The position numbers and the translations under genes are program-made. The notes below the pieces were generated by a model. It searched no databases. It was not told the DNA's origin and worked only from the letters and a program-made list of their open reading frames with translations. A stretch of 64,000 bases of DNA from Larix kaempferi (Eukaryota; Streptophyta; Pinopsida; Pinales; Pinaceae): contig BSBM01000426.1 in NCBI GenBank assembly GCA_027924585.1, forward strand, positions 2,683,501-2,747,500, given 5' to 3'. Shown here in pieces: positions 1 to 11,469 of the stretch. The first letter of the stretch is position 1; each line of letters begins with the position of its first letter.

Positions 1-100
1 CAGGTCGCCTTAGTCCAAGGCGCGCTCCACGGTTTCATCCACGCGACTTGCTGTGCAGTTGTAGACAGAGATTGGGAAGCCCTTCTCCGCAACGTTGAGG
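1..100 (+). other. Possible 3' end of an exon, unidentified
   Basis: Frame 1 is open from the window edge and reads through residues such as GALHGFIHATCCAVV and DRDWEALLRNVEG. It ends at a good splice donor (GAGG|GTGAGG, junction at 100/101). This stretch is clearly more GC-rich than the AT-rich DNA after it, as expected for an exon. I do not recognise the protein. The rest would lie upstream of the window. It could be a live exon, a pseudogene piece or chance. Confidence 0.3.
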
Positions 101-664
101 GTGAGGTTCTGACCCATTCTATTTTCTTAATATCTTATGAACTTAATGAAAATGTATGTTAAATTTACTTTGGATGTTTCGTGTCCGCGATTTTCTATTT
201 TCGGTTCGACCTGAGACATGTTGCTTAAGGTAGTTGAAGTCTGTACACGCGATACAAAACCTTAAAATTTGAGAAAATCAAGAAGTCTTATATTTATGAG
301 AAATTTTTTAAAATGAAAATCTAAATATTTGCTACTGAAAAGTAATTTTGTATGGAAATCGTGCGATTAGTAAAGATTACGCTTGGAAGAATACCGGGTG
401 GTTTACTTCACTGTGCCCTTGACCTCCTGGTCCAGTAAATTCACGGTTGCCTTCAGCCTGCCTCTTGTCATCTGGGATGGTGAACAAACTTTATGCTTCC
501 TTCAAGGTCTTCACTTCCTCTTTTTCGGTTCACTTCTCTGCAATTTGCAATTTTATGAAATTTTATATTAAAAGAACCCTATTAAAATTGTGTTTTCAGG
601 GTTTGTTAGATGAATTTCATGTGCCCGAAATTGAGGACCCCATGCCGATCAATTCAAATTTCCA

Positions 665-1226
665 TTGCATTTCGGAAATGGGTTATTTGGAATAGTATTA
701 TCTTTTGGTCTGCTACTGACAGCCTTAAAAAGCAGAAGGGCCAAGAAGTTGCCCCAGAGGCCGTCGGGGCTGTCGATTATAGGACATCTTCACATGTTGG
801 AAAAGCTTCCCCACAAGAATATGGGCCTTCTATCTCAGAAATATGGATCTCTCATGTCACCATGCTTGGGATTGGATCCCGCTATAATCGTCTCTTCCGC
901 CAAAATGGCCAAACAATTTCTCAAGACATATGACCATGTTTTTTTCCACTAGGCCTGCAATTAGTTCTTCAAAAATCATGCTATATGATGCCATATATGT
1001 GTTCTTTTCTCGCTACCTGTATAACGGGAGGAAGTTACGAAGGATATTCATAACAGAGTTGAGCCCCAAAAGTCTTGAATCCTTCTGTTTCCAAAGAGAA
1101 GAAGTCTCAGTTATGGTCCATTCACTTCTTGAAGAGTGCACCAAGCTTTCTAATCCCATTGTGGATGTTAGCAAAACAATATTAAATGTAGTAGTCAATA
1201 TAATGTGCTGGATAGTGTACGATTAA
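665..1226 (+). pseudogene. Cytochrome P450 N-terminal fragment, frameshifted
   Basis: Plant microsomal P450s are haem monooxygenases anchored in the ER by an N-terminal membrane helix. Here residues 1-25 of the first frame form a hydrophobic anchor (FGIVLSFGLLLTAL). A basic stretch follows, then a proline-rich hinge (LPQRPSGLSIIGHLHML) and the early P450 region (GLLSQKYGSLMS, AKQFLKTYDHVF). The frame is lost near 945 and continues in another frame to 1226 with RRIFITELSPKSLESF and PIVDVSKTILNVVVNIMC, matching the helix C/D region. Downstream P450 landmarks (I-helix threonine, ExxR, the haem-binding cysteine loop) are absent. The sequence style resembles the CYP71-clan enzymes expanded in conifers (CYP750-like), which is recollection, not a search. 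It is a dead fragment about one third of full length. Confidence 0.8.
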
Positions 1227-4200
1227 GTTTTGGTTTCCAAGTGATATATAGTGTACTATACTGATGTTGCAACTGAATTTTCTACGGATTTGATTCGCTT
1301 AATGCAGGTCTTTATATGTGGATTATTTGGAATTGCTCTATCTAATGGTTTATTGCCACAAATCCCAAATGAATACAAAGAGCCTTGCAACTCTAAAGAG
1401 GCAGGTAGGTAATGTACTTATTAAGCGCTCATCATGTTAGGAATCTTTGTCGGTGAATTTTTGGAATCCTAGTGGGTTGAGCTGGTCAAGTGATGACTAG
1501 TGCCAAATTTCTCTTATATATATTCATATTTCCTCAGTTCCTCTATGCCTTTACATAAATTCACTTGGCAGCTTGATTTTACAAAGTCTACTATATGTCC
1601 TTCCCTCCCGTCATCCCAAGAAGTTGTTATGATAAACTTGGTTTTACTCGTTATATGGCTATATGGCTCCAGCCTAAATCTGTTGGTAGTGGCTTATTCA
1701 ACTTACCCCGGGGTCACACGGGTGGCCTTATATAGTAAAACACTACAGATTTACTCAGAATCCAAAGGTCTTCTTGGCCTCCAAACAAAGAAGGTGCTCG
1801 CTCATTTGAAGTTCTCTCTTCTCCTAAAAAAAAATCTTAAATGTTCTGGGATGATAATAATGATCTTTTGGTTATCAATGGAAAAACTACAAGGGTCGAA
1901 CTTCATGGTATTTCCTTTGTCACTGTTTAGTTTCACAGAAAGGTCTTAAATCGAATACCACTATTACATACAATAAAAACCACACATCAACTGTATTTGT
2001 CTGGCCTAAGAAAAAAAAATAACCAGGATGGACTTGGAAAATTCATGCCAGCGGACCAACTACTCGAGTGTTCACGACTACCATAGCCTCCTCATCATGA
2101 TTCTCACCCCAAGTTCATACAGTGTTCACTGCTTCACATAGGTCTCACACCATGGGATTGCATTGGGCATCATCGTCCACTGATCCCTGTATGGTTCAAA
2201 CATTGATCTTGCATATGGAAACTCTTGTGATCAATAGAACTGACTCCAACGACCATATAGTTGGTTTAACTCTTGAATTTCTAGGAAGGAATATGAAACG
2301 TGACAGTGTCGAAAGATACAAGTAGATCGGTGGTCTCAAGGAAGGGCCTTAAAATCCTTAAAGCTGGATGCATGAGTTTGGATTATCATAGAATCCTATA
2401 TTATTTTGATTGCATAATGTACACATGAAGCTGCTATGGAGGTTAGTTTTACACTGCAAACTTAGAAGGGATATACAGAACATTGATGCCAGTTTGATGT
2501 TGTGCAAAACTAAGAAGGGATATAACGTTGATGGATGGAATTTACTATTAAAATCTATTCATATGAAATGTTTTGTTCTAATGTATGATCAGAGAGGACA
2601 ATTTATGAGTTTGAATTATGCTTTTTACGTGTGCAGCTTGTTCGCATGCAAAATTCAAAGGGCTCTATCATGACTTGGATTAGAAACAATCATTCGACAA
2701 AGACAATACATATATGATTTTGTTTTCATTGTTAATCTTTGAGTTTAGTATGAACATTTTGGCAGTTGTCAAGGAAGCAAATTTTTGTAAAGTGGTATTG
2801 AATAATCTGACTAGCGTTATGCTTGGGCAAAATATTGTCTATGGATAGTTTTGGACATTCTTTTACTTAAGTGTGTTTATTTGTAAGTTTTTCTGCATAT
2901 AACAAGTTCAGTGTGCTCTGCATTTTAGAAAAAACCATATTACAGTGTCTTAGTGGCTCATAATTATGTGTTGTTATGTTTACTATGTACATGGTCACAA
3001 GTTCCATTCATTGGATGTAGACATTATACTAGATTTTAAGCTATCATGTGTCAAATTAGCCTCGGAATCTAAGACATGGTCAACGGTCAATTTGTGATTG
3101 AGTTGTTTAATGGATTTCAATTTTATCTTATGGCCAAAGAAAAGAGGAATCCCTCAAGATCCATTCAATTATATCTTCATTTGTAATGCAATAAGGGTGT
3201 TATGGTATACAATGCAAACCCTTTGAAAAGGGGAAAGAGAGATTTAGTAAATTTAAATTAATGAGGCGAAAGTAGATTTGCAGTGGTTTGTAATAGGAAG
3301 ATAAATTGAATGAAGTGTTGGATTGATTTTGCATTGTGTGCTTCTAATGTTAAAATTAAGTAACTGTAACCAAAAACTGCATATGTAAAAGAGGGAACCC
3401 TACCACTTCTCGCACTAATGTTGGACAAATCAGGAAGGCAACCACTTTTGATGGTATACATTGATATTGTGACTAAAATCAACCTGCTATAGACTGAGCA
3501 CTGTAGATATTATTTTCTTTTTTTTTCTAAACAATAAAGTGAAAATAATACTTTTTTTTTCAGATCTCAGCTGGAGGGATGAATGAGCATAGGTTGTTTC
3601 TTAGTTGGATTGTCATTCTACATACAGGTCTCTCTCAAACCGTCATTCTCTCTTTTACACACAAACAAAGTAGATTTTTTTTTTTAATGTGAGGCTTCCA
3701 TAGGCTACACTGTAACCTTAACCTTAAGGTGTACAAGTATGTAAATTTAACTTCAGATATACATGTTTTGTCTCACTTTTATGATTAAGAAAATGATAAG
3801 GTGTTTTTTTGTATCAATATCCTCTTTACCATATAAGAAACTGAAGTAACAACATATTTTGCATGCTCTTGAATCATGAACCCAGCATAAACAAGAATAA
3901 AAAACAGGGCTGGTATTAGAGGAAAGTTAGAAACTACACGATGCTTGGAAATAGCTGGAGGCTTGCCTTACTTATAGAAGTTTTCATGTTCTATCTGCAA
4001 AACGTCTTTCCAATATAAGGCTCCACAATTAATTTTCTCAAAATGGGATCCATGTCCATCAAAGATTTCTAGATGATTGATGTCTTACACCTTTGTATCT
4101 AAGTTCAAAGAGATCTAGATCATTGATATGAATTTTACTTGGTGTACTTCTTTGGCCTTTGGTTCGTTTTGGTTCTTTCTGTAGCAGGTTCATGAAACAA

Positions 4201-5640
4201 ATGCACATCACACACCCATCGTGAGCACACTGGATGTAGATGGCCTCTTGGTAAGTTCATCATACATCGGCCTTGAATATTGCAATTTTTCCTGTAATAT
4301 TTTTCCTCTTGTTAATACAACAATGTATTTATATAACAATGTGTTTAGTAGCTTCTCACTTCCTTTATGGATTATTTGTTTTCTTTGATCAGCCTTATAT
4401 TGCAACATTCTCTTTGGGAATTGGTGGAATTCCATGGATCATATGTTAGAGGTGAGCACTGAAAAGGAACTAAGCATGAAAACAAAATTGAAAAATGGAC
4501 ATTTTGCTGCAAATACTCTATTTAGAAGTTAGATACTATCATTTACTAACAGATAATCTCACGTCTATTATTTATTAACAACTTATCTTTTGGATGGGTT
4601 TAGATATTTCCAATAATCTAAAAGGCATTGCTAGCAGTTTGGTGACTTTTGTAAGTTGGTTTAGCTCTTGGGTTATTACCATCACGTTCAACCTTTTTCT
4701 TACATGGATTGAAGCAGGTGATCAATATCCTTCAGTCACATCATCCAATTATGCACTAGGAGCCACTAAAAATATCCACAATAAAAGACAGATTATCTTT
4801 TGCATATGTCAAATAAATAGATGTTCCACAATAAAAGACATACTATCTTTTGCATATGTGTTATTATTTTTAATAGGATTTTTTTGAGATTTTTATTTTT
4901 TGAATTTGTTAATTTTTTTATTTTAATGTAATAGTTAAATTGTATTGTATTATTTCTAATGAAAAAATGTAATGGGATTTTTATTTTCAATGGAAAAGTT
5001 CTTACAGGTATTTGTTATTTTTAATGAAAATGTTCTTCCCGTGACCTGATCGTGACCAACATTGGATTTCATTGTTATTCATATAATGATGATATGCCTT
5101 TAATTTAAAAATAAAATATTATGGTTGATATAAATTGTGAAGTTATAAATTTTTTATTTATATAATGAAGATATTTGCTTAATTTAAAAATAGAATATTA
5201 TGATAAATATAAATTGTGATATTTAAACATATTGTTGGAATAAAATTAACTTTATAAAATAATTAATATTTAAATATAATAATTATATATTGTAAATTTA
5301 TATAAAAATTCAAAATTAAATTAATATTAAAAATAGTTTGATTAATTGAAATTATTAAAAAATAATATTGTACAAAATAGTGATATTTATTTTTACGAGG
5401 TAAAATAGTGATATTTATATTCTTAGGTCGATATGCATCTTATATTTAAAAGGTGCTAGCTTAAGCATGTTTTTAATGATAACCGACATGAATTATGGAT
5501 CTAGTAATCTTTTTAGTTGTGTCCATAATGAAAGGGTCTATTTAAAAGGCTTGCTCTTGAAAAATATTTCTTACAAGTTAAAAATCAAGGCAAATATTGT
5601 ATTAGAAGAGTTGGAAGGTGCTGAATATTGTATGGCCTTG
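1227..5640. other. Gene-free stretch after the P450 fragment
   Basis: I see no gene, RNA gene or repeat family that I can name here. No further P450 exon is recognisable. From about 4860 to 5460 the sequence becomes extremely AT-rich, with many short TTTAAAAATA-like runs. This is typical of old intergenic plant DNA. Confidence 0.5.
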
Positions 5641-5672
5641 GGGAGCCCTAAACCATTTTCCGAACAGTTGGC

Positions 5673-6343
5673 ATGAGGGACATGTCCGGGTTTAGCATAG
5701 ACATCACACTTTGGAGGGAGCACTGCGCAATTGAGGGTGCCCAACTTGTCAACCTTCGAGGTTTAAATACTCCCCTTATCCTTGCAATCAAAGGTGGATG
5801 TCTTACAGAGTTCAATGGAAAAACCATTGGAACCATCTCCAATACCAAACTCCTTATAAACCCAGACATTGAAGAAGATAAACTTCTCCAATCATGGTTC
5901 GATGACAATGGATTCCATTCAGCCTCACCATCATTAAGCAAAAAATACAACTACTCTTCTTCCAACTCATCCAAACGCATTTCCATCTCTGCGCTCCAGT
6001 CTCTCCAACACTTTGAGAAGGCAACTTGGTATTCAGTTGTTGCTACAATCACCCATATTAACGTCGATGACTTTCATTTCCTTGCATGCCCTCTATTTGT
6101 CGATGGGATACAATGCATGAAAAAAATTCCCACAAAGTTGGCAATACTTGGCATTGTGAAAAATGTGATGGGCAGTTTATTGAGTGTGATTACCGATACA
6201 TACTCAAAATCGACCTAACAGATGCTACTGGACAACTATATGGTATTATAGCCTTTGATGATGCTGCGAAACAACTCATGGGGGTCTCTGCAAAATATTT
6301 GTACCTTTTAGCAAATGATCCAACATCTCTCATGAAGACATAA
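5673..6343 (+). pseudogene. RPA70-like single-strand DNA-binding protein of a Helitron, frameshifted
   Basis: Replication protein A large subunit binds single-stranded DNA through OB folds. The first frame has the DBD-B pattern: DMSGFSIDITLW, LRGLNTPLILAIKGG, LTEFNGKTIGTIS and LLINPDIEEDKLLQSWFDD. It then enters DBD-C with TWYSVVATITHINVDDFHFLACPLF. A short A-run near 6118-6126 breaks the frame. The next frame carries the second half of the DBD-C zinc ribbon (WHCEKCDGQFIECDYRY) and the fold end (DATGQLYGIIAFDDAAKQLMG). The four zinc cysteines therefore survive, split over two frames. The N-terminal OB folds are missing or in unrecognised exons upstream. RPA-like genes are regular passengers of plant Helitrons, so with Rep downstream I read it as the element's gene and not host RPA1. 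Confidence 0.8.
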
Positions 6344-6961
6344 AATTTTAATTCAAATCTTCGCTTGAAGGTGCTCGTTGTCATGTCCAAAGAGGTTTCA
6401 CCATAATTGGAAACAATTGACCCACTTGATGAAAGCAACAACATTGTGCTCAATAGGAATCCAATTGTCCGCAAGCTTTGAACTTTACCTTTGCATTCAC
6501 TTTTTCCAAGTTTGACTGCTTTTCAGTCCCAACTTTGTTTACATTCTTCTCATACTTAGCAGCTACAAATTTTTGTATCAACATTGTTAAGTGGTACTTG
6601 TAACCAGCAATGAACAATCTTGAATATTATATTATTTTTGTTTTGTTCTAACATTGCGTTGACCAACAGATTTATTTTAACCTATCTTTCCACTTTCTAA
6701 TATGTTTCCTTTCTCTTAGTTAGTAATTAACAATCATAAGAAATCTTATATATGCTCTTATTTTATACTTCATTTCTTTATAAACAATGTTCAGAAGTGC
6801 CTATATTTATTTCTTGCAACAACTTATCATCTTTTATCCATGCTCCCCTTATCTTTTACAATCTACCTTTGTTCACTCTTCCAATGGTTAAATATATAGT
6901 ATGTTTCTCTTTCGCCAAAGGCACCATCAATATCATAACCACCACACAATTGTTTTTGTAG

Positions 6962-9292
6962 GCACATCGACAAATCTTGACACTGATCAAATCAATGCAC
7001 GCAGAAGAGTTCTATATGCTAAAAAAAAAAAACAAGCATCAACGCCTTCTATATAGAGATGCTCGTCAACTTGTTAATATCCCTTCCCCATTTCACGTTG
7101 TCCAACATTCCCTAACACCCTCTTCACCATCCACATCTGCAGCACCCCATTCAACAAACTCTAGCCTCGATGGTGCACAACAACGATTCCGTACACTATT
7201 GGACAAACTATTTCCCATGAATGTGTGCTATATATGCATGGAATATTATCTTGGAATTAAAACAAACCAATTTTGTCGTGCATATGCATGTTCTCGTTGT
7301 ATCGCGAAAACAAATGTCCACTGCTTTTCCTTGGCAAACAACATGGATCCTGGCATACAGCCATTTGTACTTGCAAGGATTACTCAAGTTGAAGAAATGC
7401 TCATTTCGCGTGTTAACCCAATCTTACAAGTCACTCATGCCCGTGGCGGACAATATACATATTCAAGCCACACTATTAGCTTCCCGCAAAACATTTCTAG
7501 CATTGCCACTTCCCTCCCTCATTTACTTTCGAACATTAACATCCTTATTGTTCGCAAATGCAGCCCTACAAACAAGCCTTATGAATTCTTTGTTAGTCGA
7601 GCATGTGTTCTTGCTGCTCTTGAATACAAACTATAAAATGACCCATACTACAAAGATGTTCAAGTTAACCCAATTGCATTATCTTCTTTTCCTCTTGAAC
7701 CAATAGACATTTCATCCTTCCTTCATCATGTCACACCCGATGAAACCCCATTTGCTGACCATACCTCATCTTCTAATATTCAACCACCCAGCTTCCTTGA
7801 ACCCCATGAAGTATAGTCCTCCTCCTTTATATCTACACAAACAAATTGTGGAACTGAGGTTAATGAAATCAAATGCTTCTTAGCCACAAGCAATGCACCA
7901 ACTCCACCTTGCATTGACTAGCCACCAATAGATGCTTCCCTTATCAATGAGTACAACACAATAGGTCTCCTCTCCATGGCCTTCCCAACCTTGTTTCCCA
8001 TTGGAGTTGCCATGCTTAAACAACCACACATTCAAGAGGTTGGGATGGAAAATTATGCACTATACCTTCTTTGATACCATGACAATAGATTTGACCAACA
8101 TCCTGGGTTTCATTATTACATATATAACCTCATGATGCGCCACCGTAGCCATTCTACTGCTTCTGTATTTGTCAAACGGAACATTGAAGATACATTGCCT
8201 CCAACCATCTCAGAACTTGTACATCAATTACAAGACATGCCCGATTCTAAGATCGCTGAATGAGTCATGCACTTTGTCTCCACCCTTCGTGGGACACATT
8301 CCTATTCGAATAAAAGTCGAGGTGAACTAGCTGACATGTTCAATCAACAAGGGACACCAACATTCTTCTTCATTCTCAATGCAACTGATACCAAGTGGCC
8401 GGATTTGCATTCTCTGATGCCTGGACAAGCTCCAACCACTTCAAATCAACAACACCAATGGAGGATTCGCAACCTTATTGCCAATCCACATGTTGCATCT
8501 CAATACATGCACAATAGATTCAAAATATTCCTTAAAGAGGTTCTTCAAAAAGGGCTTTATACAAAAGACTACTGGTGCAGGTTGGTAACAAATCATATTC
8601 TCATCAAAGTTTCCTATATTCATAACCTCAAATGTACCTTCCTAATATTTATAATTTCAATGTAGGTATGAATGGAAACATAGGGTCTCTGTGCATATAC
8701 ATGGATTCTTATGGCTTGAAAATGCACCCAATATGGGCATGTTAGATTGGGAGGATGCTACCAAGGTCGAAGATGCAAAAAACTACTTTGACAAATATGT
8801 TACCACATGGAATCCTCGACCCAACTATTCTACAACCCCATGCTTCCAACCCTCTACTACAAATGATCCATGCATCATTGGATCACATTCCATACTTGTA
8901 GCTAACCACTCGGATGATTATGAAGACCTTGGTAATTGTGTTCAAAGGCACACAAAATGTTCAGAATCTTCGTGCCTCCGAAAAAAAGGATCATCTCTTC
9001 AATGTTGCTACGACTTCCCCTTTGATCTACAACCTACTTCCTCTTTGTTTATTGATGCAAATGGCCACAAAACATATAACCCTGCAAGGAACGATGCCCT
9101 CCTAAACATTCACAAGCCTGCCATGCTCTCAATTTGAAGAGCTAATGTTGATTGCCAACCTGTTCTCTCTAGACATGTTGTCCTCAAATACATTTCAAAA
9201 TATGCAGCAAATGCAGAGCCCAAATCAGAAAGCTACCATGCAATTATTTCTCGTCTTGCACATGCAACTCCAAAAGATAGCCCCATCTATAA
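6962..9292 (+). pseudogene. Helitron RepHel, N-terminal and Rep (HUH/Y2) region only
   Basis: Reading begins near 6962 after an AG acceptor-like site and has a frame break in an A-run at 7021-7032. The order is: a cysteine-rich segment (NVCYICMEYY, CRAYACSRC), the pre-Rep domain typical of RepHel (NNMDPGIQPFVLARITQVEE, then RGGQYTYSSHTISFPQ), the Helitron-like N domain (AFPTLFPIGVA, WPDLHSLMP, RNLIANPHVAS), and the Rep nuclease. The HUH motif is intact as VHIHGFLWL with histidines at 8693 and 8699. The two-tyrosine motif is intact as KYISKYAA with tyrosines at 9189 and 9201. In-frame stops occur near 7635, 7815, 7921, 8072 and 8261. The reading frame ends at the LTR insertion at 9293, so no helicase domain is present. 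HUH nucleases nick and join the transposon ends; this copy cannot act. Confidence 0.82.
8581..8665 (+). other. 85-bp intron in the Helitron Rep coding region
   Basis: The frame ...KDYWC runs to 8580 and resumes as YEWKHRVSVHIH at 8666. Removing a GT...AG segment (GTTGGTAAC at the start, TTTCAATGTAG at the end) restores the frame across a split arginine codon. It lies directly before the HUH motif. Introns are known in plant RepHel genes. Confidence 0.7.
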
Positions 9293-11308
9293 TGTCCCTT
9301 GTTAGGAATTTTATTAAAATTGCAATTTTCCACTTTTTTCCTTGGTTCGACCTTTGACTAGTTTCGATCTCTAGGTCCCAAATTTGCCCTAAATGATCCC
9401 AAATCTTCTGAGAAGGTATATGAATGATATTAGAACATAAATATGTGTTTCAGGGATGCCTTTGTACCTTTAAAACATTTCTGCAAATACTCTTTCAATT
9501 CTGGTCAATGTAGGTAACTTTACTAGTGATTTCCCCTTGACTAGTATTGGTCTCTAGGTCTCAAATTGACTCCAAATGCCTTCAAATATTCAAGGAAGGT
9601 TTATGAATGATATTATGAATTGAATATGATGTTCAGGGATAACATATGGCCACAAAAAGACCTCTGCAAACTCTCTTAAGATTCTGGACCAAGTATGCAA
9701 TTTTACTAGTAATTTGGGGTTCAAATCCCCCTAAGGTAAGTACTGAAAATGGCTTCCCAAATGCCTCCAAACCCACTCCAATTTATGAACAGAGGTATGT
9801 AATGTGTTAAGTATGTTATTAAGGTCTCATATGCACCATTAATGGTTTATTACAACTGTTCTCACCCTCTCCCATTCAACTGCAAAAATCCCCAATTCGA
9901 CCCTTGGAGAAATGGCACTATTTCTTCTCCCAATGCAATTAAACTGAGTAAAAATGCTTCAAATGCTAAAGTACAGTGCATGAAACTTGTATAAGACATC
10001 CATGGCAGTATATTTATCACAAATATATCAGAGAATCATCCATTCATTCGAAATCATCATCAATACATTGGCTCACAACAAGGTAGTGGGGAAATGGCAT
10101 TGTTCTTCCATTAAAAATGAGATTTATACATTTCTACTTGGAATTTCGACCTGAAATTTTTTGTATATGAAGATTAGAGTATTTAATTCATATTACAAAA
10201 TAAATGGGGCATTAGAAGCTCCCCCAAAGAGTACAATAGCTCACAAAAAACGCCCTCCCTCAAGGATCAAGAATATGCCATCAAAACTGGAAATGGTTGA
10301 AGGAGCGAGCTGCAATAGAAGAAACCATGAGCTGCCCTGTAGCTTACACCTGCAAATAAAGACTCCATTAAAGCTCCAAATGAAAGGTCTGAATGGCCTT
10401 TCCAATTTCCAACTTGGATGGGAATCTTTCACCCTCGAAATTGGCTAAGGCAAGAAACTAGTCATCCATTAGCTCTCCCTCTTCACAAATGCAATTGCAA
10501 ATTCTACAAATGATCAAAATCTGGTTTCATTCTTTGTTATTGACATTTATAAACTTCTAATGTCCTCCATGGGTCGAATTCCTTCCAAGAGACTCATGCC
10601 AACTCATGTTGGGAAGAGATTCCAAAGAACGCCACTTGTACAACAATTCCTAGTCTCCCACTTCCACCAAATCACATGTGGAAGCATCTTAGCTTCCCTA
10701 ACACCCTTGAGCACCCTCTTGGAGTCTATTTTTAGCCCTGACATGTCATATATGTCATATGTCAGCCTTTAGGTCTGATTTGTGTCATAGGTGTCATAGC
10801 ATCTTCATCATTGTTGTCATAGAGCTACGGAATCTAGCCCAAGTGTCTCACTAGCTCCAAATTGCCTCTTCCTCTTCCATGGGAGTTACTCTTCCTCTAT
10901 ATTTCGACCTTGGATGAGTCATGCAATGAATAATACCTTTTGGACTCCCCCAAGTATGTTACCATTCACCTTGAATTCGAATTGGTGAGAGAATGATGCC
11001 AAATGTAGTGGGGAAATCTAGCCATATGTGGGTCCCACTTCCTCCATGTGTCTTCATGATGAAATGCCACTTTGATTTTCACTTGTATATATTTATTTAG
11101 ATCCTTTATTAAATATTTATGCCATTCTAATGTTCAAACATCATTTATTATCCCCATTATTCCATATCCCAAAGCTTTCACCCCAAACCTAGGAAACTAG
11201 TAATTTTCCTCCTTGGCAATTATTTGACCTTTAGCATAAATTTGACAAACTCTAATGAATAGGGCCAATGTGATTAGGCCATTGTGACCCGATACCAAAT
11301 TTGGGACA
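9293..11308 (-). repeat. 3' LTR of the 9.3-15.5 kb element
   Basis: On the plus strand this LTR begins TGTCCCTTG and ends TTTGGGACA, giving 6-bp inverted ends (TGTCCC/GGGACA). Positions 9293-10786 match 14031-15524 base for base in length. The inner 0.5 kb (10787-11308) has no partner because the other LTR is cut short. The inner boundary is set by the polypurine tract at 11309-11327. The outer end could be 4 bp further out (TATAATGTCCC here against TGTAATGTCCC in the other LTR). Confidence 0.75.
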
Positions 11309-11327
11309 TGAAAAATCCTCCCTTCCC
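11309..11327 (-). promoter_or_regulatory. Polypurine tract of the 9.3-15.5 kb element
   Basis: On the minus strand the sequence reads GGGAAGGGAGGATTTTTCA directly before the LTR start TGTCCC. It follows a stretch translating to LLEDKQYWEG. Many plant Ty3-type elements end with a similar 'EDxxxxEG' stretch just before the tract. Plus-strand cDNA priming is its expected role. Confidence 0.65.
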
Positions 11328-11469
11328 AATATTGCTTGTCCTCAAGCAATTTTAAATGTGGGTGTTGAAGAACCTGCTTTCTGTATAATTCTTTGAAGTT
11401 TCCATTGAATTGCCCAACCTTGAGTCTTTGAGTTTCCATGAAGATTTTAGAGAGGAACCACCATGCTTG

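Larger units (their letters stand above)
5673..9292 (+). mobile_element. Helitron remnant (RPA-like gene plus Rep half of RepHel), cut by an LTR element
   Basis: Plant Helitrons are rolling-circle transposons that encode RepHel (HUH nuclease with two tyrosines fused to a helicase) and often RPA-like single-strand binding proteins. Both kinds of sequence occur here in the same orientation, about 0.6 kb apart. The copy stops at 9292, where an LTR element begins. No helicase domain follows that insertion after 15524, so the 3' half is missing. The TC and CTRR ends of the Helitron were not located. Multiple stops and frameshifts show it is an old, inactive copy. Confidence 0.8.
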
